64,000 nucleotides of DNA from Legionella_A sp963772805 (GCA_963772805.1 CAVYYU010000004.1:74247-138246), one strand, 5' to 3'. Positions 7,529 through 16,755 are shown, counted from the first letter of the stretch. The notes: generated by a model not told the origin, from the letters alone. Made by a program: numbers and translations.

Positions 7529-9856
7529 ATGATAAAGGGCAATGCAATGGATAGTAAGCCTAATATGCAAGTTGATCCTGTTTCAAATATTCTGAAATGG
7601 GTTTTATTAATCACAGCAATAATATGTTTCCTTGTCATAATTTGGGGAACGGTTAAAACCTATCAATTAGCACCACCTTTGCCGCATCAATTTGTCTCGG
7701 CTTCTGGAACAATTCTCATGACTGAAGAAGATATTGTTGCAGGAAAAGCAGGGTTTCAACGTGCTGATCTTATGGATTATGGCAGTATTTATGGAATGGG
7801 CTCTTATTTTGGAGAAGACTATACCGCTCAATACCTTGTAGAATTAGGTCGTAAAACCGAAGAAAATATTGCGAATCTAAAATTTAAGAAATCTTTTGCC
7901 AATTTATCAGAAGGTGATCAATACGTCACTCGAAAAGAAATGCAAGAAGCACTGCAACACATTGATCTCAGTCATGATACTTCGATAATACCAGAAGTAA
8001 TTGCAGCAGCGATAACCCAGCTTCAGGAAGAAATAGCAAGGATGGTTCTCAATCACGATCCAATAAAGGGCTGGACAAAAGCATACAGCTTAAACCAGCA
8101 AAGTGCTATTCAAGTAGCTGATTTTCTGATTTATTCCTCATTAACTACTATTGCACATCGACCTGGTAAGGATTTTTCCTACACTAATAACTGGCCGTAT
8201 GAACCAACCATGGGTAATGTGCCCACTCCGGCAACCTTTTATTGGACATGGGTCTCCTTTTGTTTCGTTTTTTTTGGTTTTGGTGTGGTTCTCTATATTT
8301 ATCATCGTTATCTAAACGGACCAGATGATGCACCTATGACTCCCATTTTGTTAGCGTTTAAAGAATTAACAATCAGCCAGAGAAAAGTAGGTAAATATTT
8401 TTTAATCGTTGCAATCATCTTATTAGTTCAAATTGCAGTAGGTGTCTTACTCGCACATTACTATACGGAGCGAACCGGATTTTATGGTATTAATATCAAT
8501 ACATTTCTTCCATTTAATTTCTTACGTGATGTTCACACACAAACACCAATAGTTTGGATAGCACTTTCCTGGATTAGTTCTGCTGTTTTTCTAGCCCCTA
8601 TCATTAGCGGCAAGGAAGCTAAAGGACAGGGGTTTTTCGTTGATTTATTATTTTGGGTAACTCTGTTTATTGTAGCCGGCGCCATAATTGGCGACTACCT
8701 TGGCATCATGGGAGTTATTGATACAGCATGGTTTTGGGTTGGGAACCAAGGATTGTCGTATCTCCAACTGGGAAGACTTTGGCAGATAGGGTTTTGTATA
8801 GGTCTTTTTTTGTGGAGTTTTATCGTTTTCCGAGGCATGTGGCCTACTTGGGATAGTCTAAAAACAGCAACTTTTGAGTTTTGGATAGGAAAAATTAAAC
8901 TTGAACATTTGTTTTGGGCTAGCACTGTTAACATTGCCGTTCTGTATTGTTTTGGAATGATCCCGTTAACTGGAATTGAAAAATCATTCACGATTACTGA
9001 TTTTTGGCGATGGTGGGTAGTACATCTTTGGGTTGAACAATCCTTCGAATTTTTTGCAGCTTGTGCCACAGCTTATCTATTAATGGGCGTTGGATTAGTA
9101 TCAAGGCCGTTGGCAGAACGAACGGTTTTTTTTGAAGCGATTCTTATTTTTTTAGGTGGTGTCATAGGTACAGGACACCATTGGTATTGGACAGGAGGAC
9201 CTGATATGTGGGTTCCTTTAGGATCAATGTTCTCATTTATTGAAGTTCTGCCCATTGCTTTGTTGATCATCAATGCAATCCAGGAGCAACAGAAAATTAA
9301 ACAGGATAAGGAGTTTAAACACCACCTGGCTTATCTTTATATTTTAGGAGCTGCTTTCTGGAATTTTGTTGGTGCAGGTGTTTTTGGTGGCGGTACATTA
9401 AATGCACCCTTAGTGAATTATTATGAGCATGGAACTTTTTTAACGTTGAATCACGCACATACAGCTTTATTTGGAGCATTTGGATTACTTGCATTAGGAA
9501 TGATTTATTTTTGTCTACGTTATGCAGCAGGAGATAAAATCCAGTGGAGCGATCGATTGGGCACATGGGCATTTTGGTTATATAACCTAGGGGTGATTTT
9601 GTGGATTTTCCTGAACTTCTTCCCTATTGGCTGGCCACAATTACAAGCAGTTTATGAGCATGGGCTAACATTTGCGCGCAGTCTTGAGTTTTACAGTACA
9701 ACTCTATTATGGCAGTGGTTGCGTATACCGGGGGATGTTGCATTTGCCATAGCTGCTTTATTAATGGCATACGATTTTTCAATGAAGTTCAAGGTCTTTT
9801 TTCAAAAACCAACAAAAATCTACCAAGACGGTAATATACTATTGGAACTCAGTTAA
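7529..9856 (+). CDS. norB: Quinol-dependent nitric oxide reductase (qNOR)
   Basis: 775 residues, the usual qNOR length, with an N-terminal extension fused to the 12-helix haem-copper-type core so that quinol donates electrons directly. It reduces two NO to N2O at the inner membrane. Visible landmarks are the first membrane helix (VLLITAIICFLVIIWGTV), the active-site histidines in GTGHHWYWTGG, the haem-ligand segment NHAHTALFGAFGL and the conserved WWVVHLWVEQSFEFFAA. The start ATG at 7529 has AAGGAC 8 nt upstream; a second ATG at 7547 is less well spaced. It faces the globin/reductase operon and, with nsrR and the alternative oxidase, forms an NO-tolerance cluster. Function is known from the family with high certainty. 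Confidence 0.96.
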   Translation: MIKGNAMDSKPNMQVDPVSNILKWVLLITAIICFLVIIWGTVKTYQLAPPLPHQFVSASGTILMTEEDIVAGKAGFQRADLMDYGSIYGMGSYFGEDYTAQYLVELGRKTEENIANLKFKKSFANLSEGDQYVTRKEMQEALQHIDLSHDTSIIPEVIAAAITQLQEEIARMVLNHDPIKGWTKAYSLNQQSAIQVADFLIYSSLTTIAHRPGKDFSYTNNWPYEPTMGNVPTPATFYWTWVSFCFVFFGFGVVLYIYHRYLNGPDDAPMTPILLAFKELTISQRKVGKYFLIVAIILLVQIAVGVLLAHYYTERTGFYGININTFLPFNFLRDVHTQTPIVWIALSWISSAVFLAPIISGKEAKGQGFFVDLLFWVTLFIVAGAIIGDYLGIMGVIDTAWFWVGNQGLSYLQLGRLWQIGFCIGLFLWSFIVFRGMWPTWDSLKTATFEFWIGKIKLEHLFWASTVNIAVLYCFGMIPLTGIEKSFTITDFWRWWVVHLWVEQSFEFFAACATAYLLMGVGLVSRPLAERTVFFEAILIFLGGVIGTGHHWYWTGGPDMWVPLGSMFSFIEVLPIALLIINAIQEQQKIKQDKEFKHHLAYLYILGAAFWNFVGAGVFGGGTLNAPLVNYYEHGTFLTLNHAHTALFGAFGLLALGMIYFCLRYAAGDKIQWSDRLGTWAFWLYNLGVILWIFLNFFPIGWPQLQAVYEHGLTFARSLEFYSTTLLWQWLRIPGDVAFAIAALLMAYDFSMKFKVFFQKPTKIYQDGNILLELS

Positions 9857-9963
9857 ATTGTCTTTTTAGGTAATTTAACTGACCAAGGGCGTGTTATTTT
9901 TTCAATCCTATTTTATTTAATTTTTGGCTTTTATGTTGCTACCCAGCTAACTAAACAACAATC

Positions 9964-10920
9964 TCATAGAAAGGCATCACTATAAATAGCTTTAGAAGGC
10001 ACACCAGCAAGAAACACCGTTGTTTTAAGTTTATTGGTTATATCTTTAGGCCCACAAACATAAACCCATGTATCATTTGGACTATTGAGGTAAGTTAGCA
10101 CTCGGCGTTCAATTGAGTCTTCAGGGTATCGTCCCTGACTATGAAGCACACAAGGAGCATAGTGAAAGTTTTTGAATAATGCTGCAAGAGTCTCAAGCTC
10201 CTCAGTATAATAAATGTCATCATCTATACGGCCACCATGTACCAAAGTAATAGCACCTTGATGTCCTTGACTGAGTGCGCTTTTAATAATACCGATTAAA
10301 GGCGCCAAACCTGTTCCTGTTCCCGCCAGCAGCATATCAAATGACAAATTATCGGGGTTGTAGTAATAGCATTTTCCAAAAGGACCTCTAAGCCTGACTT
10401 TTGTGTCGATTACCGCAGATTTTTGCAACCATTGACTCATTGCACCATTGTCGACAATCTTTATATGCAATTCAATATAGCCGTCCTGTGCGGGTATATT
10501 AGCAATAGAATAGCTTCTGGCGATTTGATTCGAATTAATCAGATTTAGATATTGGCCAGGAACCCAGTCAGAATAATTATCAACCTGTAGCTTAAGCTTT
10601 AACACATTATAATTGAGCCGTTCAATGTCAATTATCTTGGCTTCCACATCACATTCAGAAGTATCGGGTGATACAAGCTCTATATTCGTTTTGGGCTTTG
10701 CCATGCAGGCCAGGAAATACCCTTGAGCTTTTAGAGTATCTGGCAGGCCTTCTTGCCAGGATGGATCAATTACCCCATCAGTCGCCTTAATAAGACAAGA
10801 CTGACAAATACCCGCCTGACATGAATTAGGATATTCAATACCATGACGTAGAAAGCAGCTTAAAATGTTTTCGTCAGTGGTCAACGAATATGGCTTATTT
10901 TCAAAGATTATTGTATTCAT
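9964..10920 (-). CDS. Ferredoxin-type NAD(P)H flavin reductase paired with a globin
   Basis: 318 residues. The N-terminal plant-type 2Fe-2S domain has Cys34, Cys39, Cys42 and Cys72 (PNSCQAGICQSC and FLACMAKP). The FAD-binding beta-barrel follows with R-SYSIAN at 135-141, then the NAD-binding domain with LLAGTGTGLAPLIG near 197-210 and VYVCGP close to the end. This is the architecture of oxygenase reductases that pass electrons from NAD(P)H through FAD to an iron-sulfur cluster. It starts 2 nt after the truncated globin stop, so the two are surely co-transcribed. A likely job is re-reducing the globin haem during NO dioxygenation, replacing the fused reductase of Hmp. That partnership is inferred from the operon. 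Confidence 0.88.
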   Translation of the reverse strand: MNTIIFENKPYSLTTDENILSCFLRHGIEYPNSCQAGICQSCLIKATDGVIDPSWQEGLPDTLKAQGYFLACMAKPKTNIELVSPDTSECDVEAKIIDIERLNYNVLKLKLQVDNYSDWVPGQYLNLINSNQIARSYSIANIPAQDGYIELHIKIVDNGAMSQWLQKSAVIDTKVRLRGPFGKCYYYNPDNLSFDMLLAGTGTGLAPLIGIIKSALSQGHQGAITLVHGGRIDDDIYYTEELETLAALFKNFHYAPCVLHSQGRYPEDSIERRVLTYLNSPNDTWVYVCGPKDITNKLKTTVFLAGVPSKAIYSDAFL

Positions 10921-10922
10921 AA

Positions 10923-11291
10923 TTAACGATCCAAAACATCGTCACGAACGCTATTGGCAATTGTAGCCACCTGGTGGATATCGTTGTCATCTACACCTAG
11001 TTCATTTAGTGTTGCGCCTAAATGCTCAATAATGATATCTACATGAGTGTCGTTTAGTCCCATTTGTACTAAATGACGATGTCCCTCTCGCATTCCCTTT
11101 CCTGTATAATGATTGGGGCCACCAAAGACCATCGTTAAAAATCCTTTTTGTTTGATAATTTGTTGCTCCATATCGATACCATCAAAAAAATGATTAACGC
11201 GTTGATCGGCCAGGACTTTTCGATAGAAAATATCGACGGCAGTATTAACAGCGGCTTGGCCACCTAAACGTTCATATAGGGATGCAGACAT
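10923..11291 (-). CDS. Group I truncated haemoglobin, likely NO dioxygenase
   Basis: 122 residues, the typical size for a group I truncated globin. It begins SLYERLGGQAAVNTAVDIFY, has the B10 tyrosine (Tyr23), the FFDGIDM turn, GGPNHYTG, and the proximal histidine near 71 in GMREGHRHLV. Such globins bind O2 and turn NO into nitrate when a reductase keeps the haem ferrous. The start has a GGAG ribosome site about 10 nt upstream. It is the first gene of the leftward operon with the ferredoxin-type reductase. The promoter region contains an NsrR-type palindrome, so NO should induce it. Confidence 0.93.
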   Translation of the reverse strand: MSASLYERLGGQAAVNTAVDIFYRKVLADQRVNHFFDGIDMEQQIIKQKGFLTMVFGGPNHYTGKGMREGHRHLVQMGLNDTHVDIIIEHLGATLNELGVDDNDIHQVATIANSVRDDVLDR

Positions 11292-11312
11292 AATCTAAAC
11301 TCCATAGTTAAT

Positions 11313-11335
11313 AAGATATATTTTAAATGCATCTT
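11313..11335. promoter_or_regulatory. NsrR operator between globin operon and nsrR
   Basis: A 23-bp near-perfect palindrome with outer arms AAGAT and ATCTT and a central TATTTTAAATGC, matching the NsrR consensus AAGATGYATTT-N-AAATRCATCTT except at positions 6-7. It lies 22 bp from the globin start codon and 48 bp from the nsrR start, so it can control both directions. Confidence 0.85.
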
Positions 11336-11382
11336 ATAAAATGTAATAATGGGAGTCAATAAATAATCGTGGGAATTTTTAT

Positions 11383-11817
11383 ATGCAATTAACTCAATTC
11401 ACTGATTACTCGTTACGAGCTTTGATCTATATCACTTTGAAAAAAGAAATCTGTACTATCAAAGATATTACTGCAGCTTATAATATTTCAAATAATCATA
11501 TGGTTAAAATCATCCATAATTTAGCTAAGCTGGGACTAATTAAGACGATTCGGGGTAAAAATGGAGGAATTACTATGTCCGCAAACCCCCTAGATATCAA
11601 CCTGGGGGCTTTAATAATAAAACTTGAATCAAATTTCGATTTAGTTCCTTGTTTTAATAAAGAAAAAGCAAATTGTTGCATTGCACCAGTTTGTAAGCTT
11701 AAAAATATTCTCTATGAGGCTCAAAAAGCATTTATTAACGTTTTAAATCAATTTACCTTGGCGGATATCGTGCATAATAAAATTGAATTAAATGCTTTAT
11801 TAAACATCCATACTTAA
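11383..11817 (+). CDS. nsrR: NO-sensing Rrf2-family repressor NsrR
   Basis: 144 residues. It starts with the Rrf2 signature MQLTQFTDYSLRALIYI and has the winged-helix and GIRGKNGG-like wing (TIRGKNGGI). The cysteine cluster for the Fe-S centre is at Cys90, Cys98/99 and Cys104 (VPCFNKEKANCCIAPVC). NO damages the cluster and releases the repressor from DNA. The gene is divergent from the globin/reductase operon with an NsrR-type operator between them, so it probably autoregulates. A matching operator precedes the alternative oxidase. Rrf2 relatives such as IscR differ in cysteine spacing and DNA site, so NsrR is the best fit. Confidence 0.93.
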   Translation: MQLTQFTDYSLRALIYITLKKEICTIKDITAAYNISNNHMVKIIHNLAKLGLIKTIRGKNGGITMSANPLDINLGALIIKLESNFDLVPCFNKEKANCCIAPVCKLKNILYEAQKAFINVLNQFTLADIVHNKIELNALLNIHT

Positions 11818-11887
11818 ACCAATGGATTCACGTTCTTTACTTGATTTCAGGTAGGGTGAGCTAAAAAATTAATTTAAAGATAAGCCA

Positions 11888-12784
11888 TCATACGATTTTT
11901 TGTGCTAAAAGACAGCCAAATAAACCCTGCAATGGTCTGCCAAACGCATCTTGTTTATGAAGCAGTCCTGCAGACTCTTTATATTCAAGTATTGACCAAC
12001 CACTGTTCTGATATAAGTGATAAAGCGCTTCTTTTTCCGGTAAAAAAGTAAATGAGGCCGGTAAAGAGTAAAGCTCCGATTTAATCGGGAATACCAGAAA
12101 GTGATACCCTTGTTTCATTGTTGCGAGCTGTAACTCATTCAACAAAGAGGGGATACACTCGGTTTTTAAGAATTGTAAGCTCACTGTTGAAAACACAAAA
12201 TTATAGTGTTCTTTTTTTAAGTTTAAAGGCAGGTTTAAATCTTGAATAACTGTTTGAATCTGAGTTAGGCTCTCCTTTTGAGCGATCTCCGAAATTTTCT
12301 GCATTGCGGATTCGTTGATATCAATGCCCGTTATTGAATGGCCAGCCGCAGCAAAATACAAAAGATTTCTTCCGGAACCACATCCAATGTCCAAGGCGGT
12401 TAATTTGCCTTGATTTTGGAGGTAAGTGTGGTAAATATGCTGCAAATCACTATGAACAGCACCTAAACCATATTTTTTGTTAAAATAACGATTGGGTTTA
12501 CAATAAAATTCTAGCACCGCCTTAAAATTATCATTGATCGGTATAATTTTATGCCATGCAGCTGGCGGAATAAGTAATTGAGGATTGGTTTTATTGAGTC
12601 GAGCACGAGAAAGTTCCTGACCGGCTCCATCTAAGAAAATAAAATCGATTTCCCCTTCCTCAAGACATAGGCGACCCCAAGTTCCCTCTTTCGTGCTGTG
12701 TTTTTCAAGAAAGAATTTAAGTTTTCCATGGCTTTCTATTGATGTTTGTTTATAGCAAACCAAATCACCATACTCTGTTAACAT
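11888..12784 (-). CDS. tehB: TehB-type SAM methyltransferase with N-terminal cupin-like domain
   Basis: 298 residues. The N-terminal 100 residues form the tellurite-resistance cupin-like domain (LLIPPAAWHKI). A class I methyltransferase follows, with the SAM loop LDIGCGSGRN at 131-140 and acidic GHSITGIDINESAM. This two-domain form matches the long TehB of Haemophilus, which methylates tellurite and affects oxidant resistance. It lies between nsrR and the alternative oxidase and reads leftward; no clear NsrR site precedes it. Its real substrate in this host is unknown; a stress-related role fits the neighbourhood. Confidence 0.88.
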   Translation of the reverse strand: MLTEYGDLVCYKQTSIESHGKLKFFLEKHSTKEGTWGRLCLEEGEIDFIFLDGAGQELSRARLNKTNPQLLIPPAAWHKIIPINDNFKAVLEFYCKPNRYFNKKYGLGAVHSDLQHIYHTYLQNQGKLTALDIGCGSGRNLLYFAAAGHSITGIDINESAMQKISEIAQKESLTQIQTVIQDLNLPLNLKKEHYNFVFSTVSLQFLKTECIPSLLNELQLATMKQGYHFLVFPIKSELYSLPASFTFLPEKEALYHLYQNSGWSILEYKESAGLLHKQDAFGRPLQGLFGCLLAQKIV

Positions 12785-12877
12785 TTGTCTTCCTAATAAA
12801 CTAATATCCTACGTTATCTTTTCTTGAAACTTTAAGCTCCAAGACCTTAAAGTTAACATGATTTATTTCTAAAATAC

Positions 12878-13525
12878 TTAACTCTCTTTCGACTCTGGTT
12901 TAAGTTTAGTCAATATTTTGTAGCCTTTGGCCAATTTGTCAGCCAATTCATGATTTACATCTCGATGTTCAGCTTCATCGTCGCGAACTGCTAGGAGCAC
13001 TTCACGCAATCTGGCATCCCCTGCAAGATTCCAATAAGTTTTAGCAAAATCAGGAGCTGGGCAATTATCTATGGTTCCAGCATCAAGCTCTTCCAGATAA
13101 TGTGTGTAACTTATTACAGCTTCTTCCTCAAGATATCCAACAAATCGATGAGCTGTTTTAGAGGACAAACTATACATAACCAAGTAGATTACAACAAAGA
13201 TAGCCTGCGCTATGAAAATAATAAAACGCTCAAACCAATTCGGCTTTGCAATATACATAAAGGTTATTAAATGCATCCGTTCATTTTCAGCCTCGTCTAA
13301 AAGGATCTTAATCCAACCTTCATCATTCTTTATTTTTCTCAAACATCGTAGGTGCAATAAGGCTGCGCCAACTATTCCAGGCACAGCTGCTACCGTTTCT
13401 AAAACAATTGCTCGATTACCATATCGCTTTTGAAAAAAAGTATCAGCAAAAAAACGGAAAAATTTAACTAAACCCCGAGCAATTTTATCACTGATTGTTT
13501 TGGTAGGTTTATGATTAGGATTCAT
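12878..13525 (-). CDS. aox: Alternative oxidase (cyanide- and NO-insensitive quinol oxidase)
   Basis: 215 residues. All diiron-ligand motifs are present: LETVAAVPG (Glu43), NERMHL (Glu82, His85), LEEEA (about Glu134) and RDDEAEHRDVNH (Glu184, His187). Two hydrophobic interfacial helices lie around 45-60 and 100-120. The enzyme passes electrons from quinol to O2 without pumping protons and is not inhibited by NO, unlike haem-copper oxidases. A 23-bp NsrR-type palindrome lies 41 bp upstream of the start. In Vibrio fischeri aox is known to be NsrR-controlled, so the arrangement makes good functional sense. The gene is rare in bacteria, which makes this copy notable. Confidence 0.95.
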   Translation of the reverse strand: MNPNHKPTKTISDKIARGLVKFFRFFADTFFQKRYGNRAIVLETVAAVPGIVGAALLHLRCLRKIKNDEGWIKILLDEAENERMHLITFMYIAKPNWFERFIIFIAQAIFVVIYLVMYSLSSKTAHRFVGYLEEEAVISYTHYLEELDAGTIDNCPAPDFAKTYWNLAGDARLREVLLAVRDDEAEHRDVNHELADKLAKGYKILTKLKPESKES

Positions 13526-13565
13526 GGTAAAACTTAGCGTAAGTAGGCATTATTTGATTATATAG

Positions 13566-13588
13566 AAGATGTATATTAAATACAACTT
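13566..13588. promoter_or_regulatory. NsrR operator upstream of the alternative oxidase
   Basis: A 23-bp palindrome with arms AAGATGTAT and ATACAACTT, a few bases off the NsrR consensus. A further half-site GGTGCATCTT follows at 13591-13600. It is 41 bp from the aox start codon, within promoter distance. Confidence 0.75.
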
Positions 13589-13759
13589 TAGGTGCATCTT
13601 GATTCTGTATTAATAAAACCACCCCAAAACAGGGGCTTAGTAACTTGAAAAAATATGACTGACCCCATTCGTTACACTTGAAATGGTGTTATTGAATCGT
13701 CACTGACGTAATGCATGAGCCCTTGGTTTTATGATTATAATATACCCATTTAGTTGGGC

Positions 13760-14791
13760 TTATCTTGAGGCCCCAATTTCTACCAGTTCTTCAGCGCGCT
13801 CTCTGCCGCTGGTTTCTTCTTTCATTTCAAAGCTATTCCCATCTGTTTTTTCAATTTCTTCTGAAGATCCTGGTTGATTTTGGAAGAAAGCCGCGTTAAA
13901 TCGAGCAACAGGATGTTGAGTAAGCATTTTCTGGGCATCTCTAGATAAGCCTTGTCCTGATTGCCCGGGTACTTGCGGGGCTGCTTTGCTTTCTTCTTCT
14001 GTTGTTACAACCTCTATTGATTTGCTTTCTATAGCCAATGATTGCGGCATTATCGATTGTTGAGAAGCAGGGGCGTTCACGTTCAGCCTATCAATAATTA
14101 ATCGATGAGAAGCGCCAGCTAAACAATCGATTATAAATTCAGGAAATGGGATTATTTCATCCGAAAATTTTACACCGGCTTTAATAAATTCAGCCAAGAA
14201 AACTTGCAAAGGCACGGTCGATTTTGGTTTCAATAAGATGGTAAGTAGTGTTTCGTTAGCACTTCTTTTTTGCCAAATATCATATAGCTCTCCTGACCAA
14301 TAAAAAGCTGGGGTTGCGATACCAAAGGCCGGAACTAAAGAAATAAATACCCCTATTGCGCCTCCAATTAATTTGCCTCTATTCACTGATACATGTTGTT
14401 TCAATGTTTGTTTGCTGACTCCCATTTCAACTAGCAAACGGGGTGCTGATGCTCCGAAATAAATTAAGCTTTCTGTTGCTATAATATCCGCTGTGTTAGT
14501 GTTTGATTCCGGCAGTCTGCTCGCTGGATGTATAATTGCCGCAACGCCCAAATTAAATACGCCGTTATAGAGGTGTCGATAATCGTTCTCTTTCGTTAAA
14601 AGAGCATCGATTAGATGTAGTGCGTTTTTGGCTAAGTAATAAATTCGCACATCTATCGCCAAACGAACAACGTCGTAACCCTCTTCCGGTTCATTCAATA
14701 AATTATCGGCTAAAAAAGCAAACCCCAGTGAGACTCCTTCTATAAAGAGGGCTTTAATGGTTTTTATAAATGATGAAAAGTTAAATGGCAT
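13760..14791 (-). CDS. Uncharacterised Legionella-type protein, possible secreted effector
   Basis: 343 residues with no recognised catalytic motif. The first 240 residues are mainly helical, with hydrophobic stretches (GVSLGFAFLADNLL and LIGGAIGVFISLVPAFGIA) that could contact membrane. The last 100 are polar and low in order. The C-terminal 30 residues are rich in acidic residues (FEMKEETSGRERAEELVEIG) and end in a short polar tail, like the E-block signal used by many Dot/Icm substrates. A clear start ATG lies at 14791. The gene stands alone between the NO cluster and the tra remnants. The effector idea rests only on C-terminal composition. Confidence 0.55.
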   Translation of the reverse strand: MPFNFSSFIKTIKALFIEGVSLGFAFLADNLLNEPEEGYDVVRLAIDVRIYYLAKNALHLIDALLTKENDYRHLYNGVFNLGVAAIIHPASRLPESNTNTADIIATESLIYFGASAPRLLVEMGVSKQTLKQHVSVNRGKLIGGAIGVFISLVPAFGIATPAFYWSGELYDIWQKRSANETLLTILLKPKSTVPLQVFLAEFIKAGVKFSDEIIPFPEFIIDCLAGASHRLIIDRLNVNAPASQQSIMPQSLAIESKSIEVVTTEEESKAAPQVPGQSGQGLSRDAQKMLTQHPVARFNAAFFQNQPGSSEEIEKTDGNSFEMKEETSGRERAEELVEIGASR

Positions 14792-14955
14792 ATACTATTC
14801 CTCGTTTTAAAACTCATGTTCAATTTATAAAATTACGCGGCCTGTCTGCTCGTGTTGGCCTTTTTTTGTATGGAGTCAGGCTGGGTTGTGAGAATGGGTA
14901 AATATTATTTTTAGATGGTCTTTTGAGATCGAAGGCTGGCATTTAATTTACCCGC

Positions 14956-14988
14956 ACCATAACATACATACCAAATGCATGTTATGGT
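14956..14988. promoter_or_regulatory. Inverted repeat, possible operator or hairpin
   Basis: Perfect 10-nt arms ACCATAACAT and ATGTTATGGT are separated by 13 nt. They lie between the leftward orphan gene and traL. No U-run follows, so an operator is more likely than a terminator. The rest of 14792-15076 shows nothing recognisable. Confidence 0.5.
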
Positions 14989-15076
14989 TAATGGACGGTT
15001 TTGTCAAATAATGCGCACATCAGGGATGCGTACTACTCCGATGTAACAGTATGAGCCTCGCCACTTATCGATTACG

Positions 15077-16255
15077 ATGCAGGGCAAAGGTGGCGTCGGC
15101 AAATCCTTTGTCTCGGCAACCAGCGCTCAATATAAATTCCATAAAGACCAATCACCACTTTGTATTGATACCGATCCGATTAACGCCACGTTTTACTGTT
15201 TTAAATCGCTCAACGTTGAACGCCTGGATATTATGGAAGGTGATGAAATCAATCCGCGCCATTTTGACGTGTTAATTGAAAAAATTGCAAACGCTGAAGC
15301 TGATGTGATTATTGATAATGGTGCCAGCTCATTTGTGCCTTTATCGCATTACCTCCTCACCAACCAGGTGCCCACTTTGTTTAAAGAACTGGAGCATGAA
15401 CTTATAATCCATACGGTTATCACTGGTGGCCAAGCGCTGCTGGATACAACACACGGATTTGCTCAGTTGGTAAACCAGTTTCCTGAGGATGTTCGCTTTG
15501 TGGTATGGCTAAACCCCTACTGGGGTAAAATTGAGAGCGAAGGAAAGTCTTTTGAGCAAATGAGGGTATACAAAGAAACTAAAGACAGGATAGCGGCAAT
15601 AATCAATATCCCTGACTTAAAGGAAGAAACTTTCGGCCTAGATCTCTCAAACATGCTTCAACAAAAAATTACATTTAATGAAGCAATTAATTCCCCTGAA
15701 CGAAATATTATGACCAGGCAACGATTAAAGCTCATACGAGATCAACTATTTAGCCAGATTGATCCAGCCACCAACGATGTGGTCATTGATAACGGCGCCA
15801 GTTCTTTTGTGCCGCTCTCACATTACCTCATCAGCAATCAGGTTCCTGCATTACTACAAGAATTAGGCCATGAAATGGTAATTCATACGGTCATCACCGG
15901 CGGCCAGGCAATGTTCGATACCATAAATGGCTTTGCGCAGCTGATTGACCAGTTTGCAGATGAAGCTCAGTTTGTCGTCTGGCTCAATCCCTATTGGGGA
16001 GCCATAGAGCATGAAGGCAAATCCTTTGAACAATTAAAGGCCTACCGAGATAACAAAGACAAAATATCAGCCTTAATTCAAATCCCTGATCTGAAAAGGG
16101 AAACTTACGGCCGGGATCTCACTGAAATGTTGCAACAAAAGCTGACCTTTGATGAAGTCCTGGCTACGCCAGAGAAAAGCATCATGACTCGCCAGCGATT
16201 AAAAATTGTTCGCGATCAACTGTTTGATCAATTAGACAACGCACGGGTGATCTAA
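15077..16255 (+). CDS. traL: TraL-like P-loop ATPase, chimeric tandem fusion
   Basis: 392 residues, against about 241 for the normal copy at 54362. Residues 1-229 form a nearly whole TraL with the Walker A motif QGKGGVGKS at the start. At residue 234 the protein restarts at the VVIDNGASSFVPLSHYL point and repeats residues about 77-241 of a second TraL, without a Walker A. This is what a deletion between two tandem traL genes would leave. TraL is a ParA/MinD-like accessory ATPase of IncP transfer regions. The usual N-terminal MSKIHITL is also missing and traK is absent upstream. Its stop overlaps the traM start (TAATG). Activity of the fusion is doubtful. Confidence 0.85.
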   Translation: MQGKGGVGKSFVSATSAQYKFHKDQSPLCIDTDPINATFYCFKSLNVERLDIMEGDEINPRHFDVLIEKIANAEADVIIDNGASSFVPLSHYLLTNQVPTLFKELEHELIIHTVITGGQALLDTTHGFAQLVNQFPEDVRFVVWLNPYWGKIESEGKSFEQMRVYKETKDRIAAIINIPDLKEETFGLDLSNMLQQKITFNEAINSPERNIMTRQRLKLIRDQLFSQIDPATNDVVIDNGASSFVPLSHYLISNQVPALLQELGHEMVIHTVITGGQAMFDTINGFAQLIDQFADEAQFVVWLNPYWGAIEHEGKSFEQLKAYRDNKDKISALIQIPDLKRETYGRDLTEMLQQKLTFDEVLATPEKSIMTRQRLKIVRDQLFDQLDNARVI

Positions 16256-16734
16256 TGACTGATAAATTCGATGCAGTTATTCAGGAGATTGCAGTCAAGC
16301 ATGGGGTGGTTTTAAGCAATAATGATCCAATTCTCATTTTGCAGACAATGAACGATAGATTGATTGAAGACACCCGACAGGCACAAGCGGCCATGTTGGC
16401 GCAGTTCAAAGAGGAAATGGAGAGCATTTCCTCTCAATGGAAGGATGACGCCAAGGAAAAAGCTGAAAAAGTACTTAATACGGCATTAGCCAGCAGTAAA
16501 GATGTAATGGCTAAATTGTTTCAGGAATCTACAAGCGAATCGGCTCAGCTCATGAAAAAAATAATGTCTGACGCACTGGTTGAAGCTCGTGACTTGACAC
16601 AACAGGCGGGGCAGTTTGGTCGATTTGCTTTATTCTCATCAATAGGGATTTTTTCGGCGTCTTGTTTGTTTATGTTGCTCTGTTCTGATTATATTTTTAG
16701 CTTGTTGAATCAGCTAAACTTGGGGACAAATTAG
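16255..16734 (+). CDS. traM: TraM-like conjugal transfer protein
   Basis: 159 residues. A soluble coiled-coil region (about 35-115) is followed by one C-terminal membrane helix (FALFSSIGIFSASCLFMLL). It is closely similar to the protein at 55087, sharing MLAQFKEEMESISSQWKDDA. It overlaps traL by one base and so is translationally coupled. In IncP systems traKLM lie beside oriT and help transfer. Here traK and oriT are gone, so this is a stranded piece of a second tra module. Confidence 0.8.
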   Translation: MTDKFDAVIQEIAVKHGVVLSNNDPILILQTMNDRLIEDTRQAQAAMLAQFKEEMESISSQWKDDAKEKAEKVLNTALASSKDVMAKLFQESTSESAQLMKKIMSDALVEARDLTQQAGQFGRFALFSSIGIFSASCLFMLLCSDYIFSLLNQLNLGTN

Positions 16735-16755
16735 GAAAAATTCGGTGAATAGAGT

